Source: Cyclobacteriaceae bacterium
GTDB lineage: Bacteria > Bacteroidota > Bacteroidia > Cytophagales > Cyclobacteriaceae
NCBI GenBank assembly: GCA_016786585.1
Contig: JAEUUI010000028.1
Location: 62,001 to 126,000 of the forward strand
Direction: 5' to 3'
Length of the DNA stretch: 64,000 nt
The first letter of the stretch is position 1; the number at the start of each line of letters is the position of its first letter. The notes below the pieces were generated by a model that saw only the letters and a program-made list of their open reading frames with translations, was not told where the DNA came from and made no database searches. Shown here one piece after another: positions 24,843 to 34,000 of the stretch. A program made the position numbers and the translations under genes.

Positions 24843-25541
24843 CTAGTCGAAGAGGGTAAGATTTCCATGCTGATCTCCGGAAGGAGCCGGAAGAATCAGG
24901 GACGGATGATCTTTTTCGGGATTGTTAATCAATGACGATACCGTGTAAATGCCAAGCTTGTTGGCAGCGTACACTTTCAAAATATTGGTCAGTTCGATTT
25001 CGGTGCTGGCCGGATTTAGCCAAATGGTTTCCTGAACTTTATCAAAAAGTACCGGCATCTTTTCATGAAACGGCAAAATGAGCTCGTTTGAACGAATGGT
25101 GAGCATCGTAAAGGTGTGAACCATGGAGCCGTCTTCATCTTCAAATTCTTCCCATAGTCCGGCAAACGAAAATGGTTTATGGCCTGACTCCGTAACGCGG
25201 TGGGGAATTGCTATTTTTTTACCTACTTTTTTCCAGGTATAAAATCCGTCTGCTGGAATGATGCACCGGTTTTGCATCAGCATTTTTTTCAATACGGGCC
25301 GTTCCAGAAGTGTTTCAACAGAAAGATTAATGATTTTTTCTGCCAGGTTTTTACTCTTCGCGAAATGCGGAGGTCTGCCCCAATAAAACCATGAAATTCC
25401 GGACGATCCGGAACTGGTGATCACGGGCAGAAGCTGGGTAGGTGCTGCATTGAACCGCGGCTTGTAATGATCGGATGGTTCTACCGAAAAGCGTTCGGCC
25501 AGCGCTGCGGGTGATATCGTAAGGCTATACCGGTCGACCAT
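24843..25541 (-). CDS. SRAP (HMCES/YedK) family protein lacking two catalytic residues
   Basis: The product is 232 residues, the normal length of SRAP proteins, which cap abasic sites in single-stranded DNA through Cys2. Family landmarks are present: RYSLT at the start, NAAPTQLLPVI (31-41), IIPADGFY (94-101) and HEKMPVLF (159-166). The second residue is Val (MVDRY) where the family has Cys (MCGRY), and Thr102 replaces the Glu of ADGFYEW. Asn72 and His159 are kept. The start is firm because the family begins at this Met, and the stop of the upstream gene is three bases away. It is last in the terC-dinB-yheT-SRAP run. It may bind DNA without crosslinking or have a different activity. Confidence 0.82.
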   Translation of the reverse strand: MVDRYSLTISPAALAERFSVEPSDHYKPRFNAAPTQLLPVITSSGSSGISWFYWGRPPHFAKSKNLAEKIINLSVETLLERPVLKKMLMQNRCIIPADGFYTWKKVGKKIAIPHRVTESGHKPFSFAGLWEEFEDEDGSMVHTFTMLTIRSNELILPFHEKMPVLFDKVQETIWLNPASTEIELTNILKVYAANKLGIYTVSSLINNPEKDHPSLILPAPSGDQHGNLTLFD

Positions 25542-25544
25542 CTG

Positions 25545-26477
25545 TTAGCGGCTTAAAAATTCGAGTGTACGCTCTTCAGACCAATATAGTCCATTTTTAT
25601 TGAATTGCGTGAAGCCCACGTGCCCTCCATGGTCGGGAGTCTCAAACGACACAAATGGATGATTTTTTAGCAGGTCTTCCGGAAAACATTCAACACTTAA
25701 AAAAGGATCGTTCTTTGCATTTACAATCAGCGTGGGTATAGCAATGTTTGTTACTACCCGAAGTGAACTGGATTGTGTGTAGTAATCAATAGCATCTTTA
25801 AATCCGTGTATTGGTCCGGTGAATATGTCATCAAACTGTTGAAGTGTCTTAACAGTTTTCAGGGGTTCAATGTTAATGCCCTGCATGATTTTAGCTTTGC
25901 CAATAACTTTTTTCCGAAGGCTTCGCAGAAAGCGTTGGGAATAGATCCAGTTTGAAGGCAGCGAGATTTTTACGCAGCTGGTATGCAAGTCCATCGGTAC
26001 AGAAAAAGTCACCGCTTTGTGAAGTGCAGGCCTGCTTCTTTCTTCTCCCAGGTACTTTAACGTTAGATTTCCACCCAGGCTGAAACCGATCAGGTTAATC
26101 TCGTGATAGCCTTTACCCGTTGCGTGATCGACTACGGTTGCGAGGTCGTCCGTTGCACCGCTGTGGTAGAAACGGAGCGCCTGATTCATCTCTCCGCTGC
26201 AGCCCCGGTAATTCCAGGTCAGGATGTCGTAGCCGTTGTCGTACAGTGCCTTGGCCATTCCTTTTATGTAGGGCCTGGATGTGTCGCCTTCAAGCCCGTG
26301 CGAAATAATAGCCAGCTTTTGAGAGTTGCGTTTCAGCCAGTCGAGATCAAGGAAGTCATTGTCGGGCGTGTTGATCCGCTCACGCTGATAGGAAGGGAGC
26401 TTCACCTTCCGGAATTGTGACGGAAAAATCGTTTCGAGGTGTGCGTTAAAAAGAAAAAAAGGAGGACGATGTTTCAA
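25545..26477 (-). CDS. Alpha/beta hydrolase, YheT family
   Basis: The product is 310 residues. It shows the YheT-type core: GLEGDTSRPYIKGM, NYRGCSGE, the nucleophile elbow GFSLGGN, the Asp of NAKNDPFL and the His of DHGGHVGF, giving a Ser-Asp-His triad. The substrate is unknown; relatives are esterases. The start appears to be a TTG at 26477, since no in-frame ATG is near. It is spaced 30 bp from the DinB gene upstream. Confidence 0.85.
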   Translation of the reverse strand: MKHRPPFFLFNAHLETIFPSQFRKVKLPSYQRERINTPDNDFLDLDWLKRNSQKLAIISHGLEGDTSRPYIKGMAKALYDNGYDILTWNYRGCSGEMNQALRFYHSGATDDLATVVDHATGKGYHEINLIGFSLGGNLTLKYLGEERSRPALHKAVTFSVPMDLHTSCVKISLPSNWIYSQRFLRSLRKKVIGKAKIMQGINIEPLKTVKTLQQFDDIFTGPIHGFKDAIDYYTQSSSLRVVTNIAIPTLIVNAKNDPFLSVECFPEDLLKNHPFVSFETPDHGGHVGFTQFNKNGLYWSEERTLEFLSR

Positions 26478-26507
26478 GAGTAACTCGAGCTTAGATTTAA
26501 AACAAAT

Positions 26508-27035
26508 CTAAGACTTCGAATTTAAAATTATGTTAAGATGGCCAAGATGATGTTCCCCATGCCACGCGTAGGTTGCTGTCAGGCGATCAAGGCGTACTTG
26601 TCTACCCGTTTCCGGATGCACAAAATACTTTTCAAAGTCGGCAGGCTTTAGGCCGCGCAGAAGTGTTATCCATTTGGCATGCAGCGCTTTCAAGAGATTA
26701 ACAGACAGGGAAGGATCTTGCGCAATCTCGTAGGTTTCGGCCCAGAGTTTTTCATTATATGCCTTGATAGTCGGACTATTTTCTGTTAGCGTCCATTTAA
26801 ACCGGATGTAGGCGTGCATATGGCTGTCGGCCAGGTGATGTAAAACCTGCCGGGCTGTCCAGCCGCCTTCGCGGTAGGGAGTGTCGAGTTGCCCTGCCGT
26901 TAATTTTTGAAATGCCTGGCTGATTTTTTCCGGTGCAGCTTCGATGGCTGTAATGAACTGCTGAATTTCTGTGGAAGAGTATGAATCTTTTGGTTGGAAT
27001 TTTCCGACCGGATAGCGTAAGGACTCGTCAGACAT
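26508..27035 (-). CDS. DinB/YfiT-like four-helix metal protein
   Basis: The product is 175 residues, all alpha, of the DinB/YfiT group (bacillithiol-transferase-like fold). The metal-binding His triad is visible as one His in HHLADSHMH (about 68) and two in WHGEHHLGH (about 160-168). GGWTARQVLHHLADSH is highly typical. The reaction is unknown. It overlaps terC by eight bases. Confidence 0.85.
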   Translation of the reverse strand: MSDESLRYPVGKFQPKDSYSSTEIQQFITAIEAAPEKISQAFQKLTAGQLDTPYREGGWTARQVLHHLADSHMHAYIRFKWTLTENSPTIKAYNEKLWAETYEIAQDPSLSVNLLKALHAKWITLLRGLKPADFEKYFVHPETGRQVRLDRLTATYAWHGEHHLGHLNIILNSKS

Positions 27036-27822
27036 GGATTTCGTCTTCAGTAGGTTGAGGTTTCTTTTTCTTTTTACTGCTTCCGCGAACGCGGATGTTT
27101 ACAAATTCGATCAGCAACGAAAATGCTACGGCAAAATACATGTACCCTTTCGGGATGTCGTAGTCAAGCCCTTCGAGGAACAGCATGAACCCGATCAAAA
27201 TCAGGAAGCCCAATGCGAGTACTTCCATGGATGGATGCTTATGAATGAAGTCACTGATCTTTCCGGAGAACAACATCATGATGCCGATGGAGATGATCAC
27301 CGCAACGATCATGATTAAAACTTTGTCGGTTAATCCGACCGCGGTAAGAATAGAATCGAACGAGAAAATGATATCGAGGAATATGATCTGGATGATGATC
27401 CCGGTCACATTCGGTTTTACTACCGTTGTGGTTTCAATTTCTTCATCGCCTTCCATTTCGTGCCCGATTTCGCGGGTGCTTTTAGCGATCAGGAACATAC
27501 CTCCAAACATCAGGATAAGATCGCGGCCGCTGAAGTCATGGTCGGGGATACCGATCCAGTCCACGACTGCTTTCGATATAATGTCCGAGAGCGAGAACAG
27601 TGGTTCCGTAAAGGTAATTACCCATGTAATACCCAGCAGAAGCATGATGCGTACCACCATGGCAAGGCTGAGCCCAATATTTCGGGTACGGGCCCGCATT
27701 TCTACCGGCAGTTTGTTGGAGACAATGGAAATGAAGATCACATTGTCGATTCCGAGAACAACTTCAAAAAACGTAAGGGTGAGCAGCGCGAGCCAGGTTT
27801 CAGGTTTGAGAAAGATTTCCAT
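27028..27822 (-). CDS. TerC family integral membrane protein
   Basis: The product is 264 residues with seven to eight helices. Acidic residues in helices (FFEVVLGIDNVIF near the start and IIFLDIIFSFDSILTAVG later) are the TerC hallmark and fit metal-ion transport, for example manganese export. The ATG at 27822 puts the first helix at residue 10. An in-frame upstream start would add 22 residues with no family match. It is first in a four-gene minus-strand run. Confidence 0.88.
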   Translation of the reverse strand: MEIFLKPETWLALLTLTFFEVVLGIDNVIFISIVSNKLPVEMRARTRNIGLSLAMVVRIMLLLGITWVITFTEPLFSLSDIISKAVVDWIGIPDHDFSGRDLILMFGGMFLIAKSTREIGHEMEGDEEIETTTVVKPNVTGIIIQIIFLDIIFSFDSILTAVGLTDKVLIMIVAVIISIGIMMLFSGKISDFIHKHPSMEVLALGFLILIGFMLFLEGLDYDIPKGYMYFAVAFSLLIEFVNIRVRGSSKKKKKPQPTEDEIHV

Positions 27823-27978
27823 GCAGGCGCGGTGGTTGTTAAGGGTTGTTTCGGTTTTAAAAATAGGATAAGTAAAGAATTCCTGCAACCTCGGCCCAGC
27901 TTTTAAGTGACTGATTTTTAGAGCCTTAGTTTTTTGGAACCCTTTTTTTCAGGGTTGGGCGGTGAGGTGGCGGGCAAT

Positions 27979-28008
27979 AAAAAAGCCGCCCTGAGGCGGC
28001 TTTTTTAT
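27979..28008. terminator. Bidirectional intrinsic terminator
   Basis: The stem AAAAAAGCCGCC/GGCGGCTTTTTT with a CTGA loop has a T-tract on both strands. It lies 24 bp past the stop of the minus-strand giant gene and insulates it from terC further left. Confidence 0.9.
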
Positions 28009-28031
28009 TTTGCCATGTTTTGACAAGTTTT

Positions 28032-31000
28032 TTAGTGCTTAACCATCACTTTTCGAACGGCTTTGCTTCCGCCCGGGGTCGTGAGTTGCAGCATGTAAAT
28101 GCCATCAGCCATTGCATCGGTCGCGACCGACTTGGTCTGCTCACCGATTTTAAACTCCGATTGGTACACCGTTTTTCCGAATGCATCGATCAGCACTACC
28201 GGGGTAGGTTTTGCAGCGGCAGCCGGCAGTTCGATATTAACGATACGACTCGCCGGGTTAGGATACACGTGAATATTCTTCACATATTCCGGGTCTTCGG
28301 TACTGGTTACCACATCAGGTAATGGTGGATTTTCAATGATGTGAGCCTGATAAACTGTTTTGGTGTCGCCATCAATCTTCTGAACAAAAATTACGATGGC
28401 GTCTCCTCCATTTGGGTTTGACCACATGTTTTCAAGAGCGTAGTCTGCGTCACTTGCCAAAGAGCCGCTTAGCGCTATTCCTGCAGCAGTAGGTAACATT
28501 TGTCTGGCAACATATACAAACCTGGTATTATTAGTGCTTCCGAATAATGGCTCATTACCTGTTTTCAGGATTTCTTTCTGTACAATCACTGTGAAAACGT
28601 TAATTCCTTCAAGAGGTAATGACTGGCTCGTTGTATTAGTCAGGGTGATGCTAATCTTCACGTCTTTACCAATTTTCTGAGTAGTCGCCTTGATCTTAAT
28701 GAACGAAGGTGTTAAAACACGATCGTCATTATAATCATCAAACCAAGCCGTTAGATTTCCTGCCTGAGATCCACCGTCCACCCGGGCTGCCGGGGCCTCA
28801 GTGATTCCATAGAACGCGGCCCTGGAATTGTTCATTTGCGGATTATCCTGATTGAGCACATCAACTCCAGGGAATGGAGTGTGGTACTGAATTTTCACAA
28901 TCTCTCCAAGTGATACATCACCCGTATTATCAGCATATTTTACATTCTGCAATGTGGTAGCATTAGTAAGATTTGCTTCAGGTGATGTATTGGTAAAGTT
29001 CTCAAGAAGAACCACACGGCTTCTTTCCCCTATGAAAACATTATCAAAGGCGAATCCGCTTTGCTGACGATTCCCTGCTCCAAATGCAACGCGGAAAACA
29101 ATTAGTGAATCGGGAGAAGTTGGAGTTGCAGGTTTTACATCGTCTAACTTATAGATGGCTTTTTTCCATCCAGTATATGTCCCAGTCCAACCATAATCAC
29201 TTGAGCTTTGATTACCCGGACTGTTTGAAATACCCGACCCATCATACCAATTAATCCCCGTACCAACATCCCCTAATACACTCCAACTTGCTTCATCTTC
29301 AATTTTTCCGTCTTCGTTGTATTGAAATACCGCTCCATCAACTCCAAATGGCGTATCAGACCATATGTCCAAGGAGACGACTGGCTTGATAGCATCTGAA
29401 AAGTTGAAGCACCCGCTCATCACCCACGACTGCTCATTATTGTTGTTGCTGCCTGTAAGGCTTGTGGCCCACGCGTTTCCGTTGGAGGGTTCAGTCCCCG
29501 CATTCGTGTTTCCCAAGGCCCATGAAGATCGCAGGCCTCCGGCTATCCAGAAATTGTTTCCTGCATTAAAGCTTTGATCGTAGCCTGTTGAATCTGTTAT
29601 GGCTTTGTACGTTGGAAGGATATTAACAATTTTCTGAATTGTATCCCGACACTGCGCGGCCGTAATCACAATCAGTTCAGCACTGTCAGATCCAAGATTG
29701 GTATAATTAACTATTGGAGTAGCTCCACCCGGTGTACCAGAGAGAGAAAGATTTCCTTCTGTATTGAAGTTCCACAAATATTGACTAATAGCAATAGGGG
29801 TTGGCGATGTAGTTTCTGTAGCTATGAACCGTGTCGATGACTGCATGGTTAATGAATCGAAACAAGGATTTCGCCAGCTAAAATCTATTTTCGGCTTAGG
29901 ATTGATTGTTATTTGCTCCGTTCCCAAATATGCGCAGTAAGTGGTCGTCATTAAATACGTAACAGACTTTGAACCAAGGTTGGCAAAGTTGTGCTCGGGG
30001 CTTATGTAGGTACCCTTTGTTCTTCCGTTGTTCACTACCCCAACGATCGGTCCGTTGCCTGCCGCTAACGTATTGCCATCGTTGAAACTCCATGAAGTGA
30101 GGAGAATGTTCGCGCTAGTTGCTGGAACGGTTGTCGCAGGACCGGTTTGTACTACTGACGTGTTGTTAAGTCGAACAAAGTTATCAAAACATGAATCTAG
30201 CGGAGTCAGCGAAGTAATCACCTTAGGTAATACTGTAAGCGGAATGTCAATAAAATTAGAGCATCCCGCAGTATTGGTGTGCGAAAAGCGCAATGTGTAA
30301 TTATTTGGAACCAATGTTGGCGTATTTAAGAGAGCTGTACCTCCACCAGGGATCAATGCACCAGGGGTCAATGTAGGACCTGATGGGATTGTCCAGGATC
30401 CTGTCGCGACCGGTCCGTTTTCATCACTTCCGGAAAAAGTTATTAAAGTAGGAGAGCCACCATCATGCCCACCTTCGGTACAAATTTTAAGAGGATCAGC
30501 AGCTCCTGATGTTACGGAAAGAATTGGCAGACCTTTGATCTTAACCTTGATTGGTGTCCGTGCGCTTTCACATAGACTAACTGTCTGCGTTACCTCGAAA
30601 TCGTATGTGGCAGGAGCAACTGTCGGAGATGGAATACTGAGGTTCGCCAAGGTAGGACTTGTACCAGAAAAGAAGGAAGCTGAATTTCCCGGCAAGTACC
30701 ACTTAACTCCTGTTCCTGGAACTACCAAAGTTGATGTATTGATTGTCGCTCCAACGCAAAATTCGCGGTCAGGTGAATCTGGAAAGTTTGGTGAAGGAGC
30801 AGCTGGAGCCGGCTTAACAGTAACCGATAATTCTAAGGCCAAGGTTGGAGAAACTGGTTGTTTATTACTTTCACAGCCATTGACTGTTTGTGTCACGTAA
30901 AACTTGTGCGGGCTTCCAACAGGTGTTGGAGTGCTAGGATCTACAGGCGGATTGGGTGGCGCAAATGAGTTACCTGTTCCGACAATTGTAGTTAACAGAA

Positions 31001-34000
31001 TATCAGAATACCATGTATATCGATCAGGTGATGTCAATGCGGTTGCAGTAAAAGTTCCGATTGGTGCGCCCTGGCAGGTTTCTGGTGCAATTCCACCGGG
31101 TGATGTAATGGCGGCAGCAAGAACACTATTTGGCCTAGCATAAACGGTAACTTGTGTGGGCAATGAAGTTCCGGAACATCCTGTTGATGGATTTTGATAC
31201 GTATAGGTAATATTTGCTGTCCCGACTCCGAGTGCGGATGGATTAAACGACCAAACCTTTCCGGTAGGAGGAACAGAAACTGTAATTGTTCCGGCTGGTG
31301 AAGGATTGAAAGGAGCTACAGTTTGCGTTGCAACAAACTTGTCTGTTGTGGTATTGTCTGAATTGGGTGGTGTTCCAGTCAATGTAACCGCTGGTTCATC
31401 CGCACAGAATACTGTTTTAGGTAACGTGAATGTTGGAGTTGGTGCAGCATTGATAGTTACCCACTGATATGTATCGTACACCCCAAAATTGCTTCCCGCA
31501 GCAGGATTAGGTGAGCCTTGTCCGAATACTACACAAGGAATCACGGGAGCGCCTGGCGGGAGCACGGGAGCGCCTGCATAACCTGAATTACAAACTGCAA
31601 ATCCAACAGGCATTTCACCGCCAAAAGCTTGCACAATACTTTGATATGCCGCGAGTTTTGGATCAAAGGCATCATTGCTTGGTGCTGTTATTGGTCTAAA
31701 GCCTCCGTTAAACGGATCATAGTAAACAAAGTAGTCAAACTTCCACATGCCAGCCGTTGTTCCGTAAATACTGTTGTAGTATGACATTCGCTGGTCAACA
31801 AACGTCTGATTTACGGTTAGTCCAGTAGCAGTAGGCGCATTGTTACAATACGCAGGATCAAGTCCATTGATGCCAGAGACGAAGACTGTAAATGTTTTGA
31901 TAAAGGCCGTTTGACATCCGCTTCCATCTGTATTAGTGTACGAAATATCATAAGCGCCCGGTGCAAGCGAGTTTGGATTAAACCGGTAATCAGGGTTTAC
32001 AAACGTTACCCCATTACCCGAAAATGAATTGGTCCCCGTTCCAACACTTGAAATAAGTTTAACAGAATTCGCATTAACGTTAAAACTTGTTGTTGCCGGA
32101 TCAACCGTTACGTCTCCAGGTAATTCATCAACTGTAAATTGAGTGATAACAGATGGTTGTGAGACATTTATCGTACACAATGTTGTACCGGCAGTGACAC
32201 CGGCTATTATCGCACTTCCTCCAGAACGCGTAATTGCGGCTCCGGTGATCGCTGGGGGGACAACATTTCCGGGCATCGTATTGCCTGGATGAAGGTGCCC
32301 AACTTTTAGCCCCGCGATAGTAATAGTATTAACATTTGCCGTTCCGTTTAGTGTAAAACCGAATTGAACAACAGTATTTGACGACAGATATGTGTAGCCT
32401 GTAACGGCCGATATGTCCCCTCCACCAGAGGCAGAAGCGCCTGACCCTACACTTGGATCGAACACAAAACCAGCAGGTAAGGCAATAGAAAATGTATAGG
32501 TTCCATTGGTTCCTGAGATACCCCCCGCATCGGTCTCAGCAATAAGAATACTGTTTAGCGAGGTAAATGCCGTGCCGTAACAGAGCGGAGATACTGTTCC
32601 GCCACCGGTAACATTACTCGCAGAACTTGTTATCGTAATACTTCCTGAAGCATCACCAATATCCGTTTGGTTATCCGGTGCATCTGTATAATCATCATCC
32701 GAGATATCGATTGTATAAGTGCCGGATTGATTGATTTGCAGCGCGTTCACCGCTACTAGCCCTGCGGCTAGAGTTTTTTGACCACCACCCGTTAAGGTGC
32801 CGGCTCCGCCCGATGCAGTAATATCAACTTTTCCATTGTAATCTATGTCCGTGTTGTTGTAAGGGTTGCCGTCAACCGCTCGGATAGTAAATCCAAAATT
32901 TGAATTTTTGGGCGAAGGATTAGGAGTAATTCCTGGCGGGGTAACTATTATTAATTTACTTGCAGTAACGATAATAGTCTTGTTTGTGGCTCCGGTAGAG
33001 TTTGCACCACCGGCATTACCGGTAGCAAAACCTGAGAATCCGGCTTCACCGGTTACAGAGGTAATAGTTGCTTCGATTAAAGCATTGTCTGTTACTTGGG
33101 ATTTGAATGTTACCCTTATCATGATATTCAAATCGGTACCATCACCTGTCGTGCGAAGAGGAGATGAAGGATTAAAGGTAATGGTCGCGGTACCCGGTCC
33201 CGCTGGCGCAACTTGTTCGGTCCCGGCAACTTCAGTGTCTGTATCATCATTGAATAATGCTATCCGCTGTATATTCTCGATATTAGTCACCTGAACTTGC
33301 AACTGCGTAATACTAGTTGCCTTGTTGTCACCATCGGCAGAGCCTCCACCTTCACGGACCTGAAAGGTTGCGATGCGCTGACTTAAGGAAAGATTTGTAT
33401 CATCAATAGAATTTGCCTGAAATGACCGGTATGCCAACGGAGTTGTTGAACCTCCGGTAAAAATGATATCCGAATTTTGCGAGGTATTAAATGAGTAGCT
33501 CGTTCCTGTGACAGTTACTGCAGCAACAGTACCTACAACGGTAACATTGGTCTGGGTAAATGAAGGCTGAACTGCCGTAGTCGATGAGGTAACACCGGGG
33601 TCGGTTGTAATCACGAGGAAGTAGTTCTTCGTAGTACTATTCAGTGTTTCAGATAATCCGGTGATGGCGATCTGTGATGCGGACGGGGTGAAGGTGAGGC
33701 CGCCAATAGTTGTGTTGTCACCGGTAGTTGTGAAACTATTGTCGGTGGATCTTACCAAAGCGTATGAGCCCCACTTGGAGACTGGCGTGCTGCTCGTTTG
33801 AATATTAATGGCGCTAAAGGTTTGTGAACCATTCGACACCGCAGAGAAACCAATCACTGCACGGTTGGTAGTGCCTGCGAACAATGGCGATGATGCAATT
33901 CCGGTACTCAATTGAGCAAACGTTGCGGTGGCGGCTATGAAGCTGTAGCTGGTGCCGCTTACCGTTCCTGAGACCCCGCCAGTGTTCACTGTAATGTTGG

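Noticed and set aside
27245-27871. 208-codon plus-strand frame opposite terC
   Set aside because: It is the complement of conserved TerC helices; low-complexity Ile/Met/Arg/Ser content marks it as a shadow.
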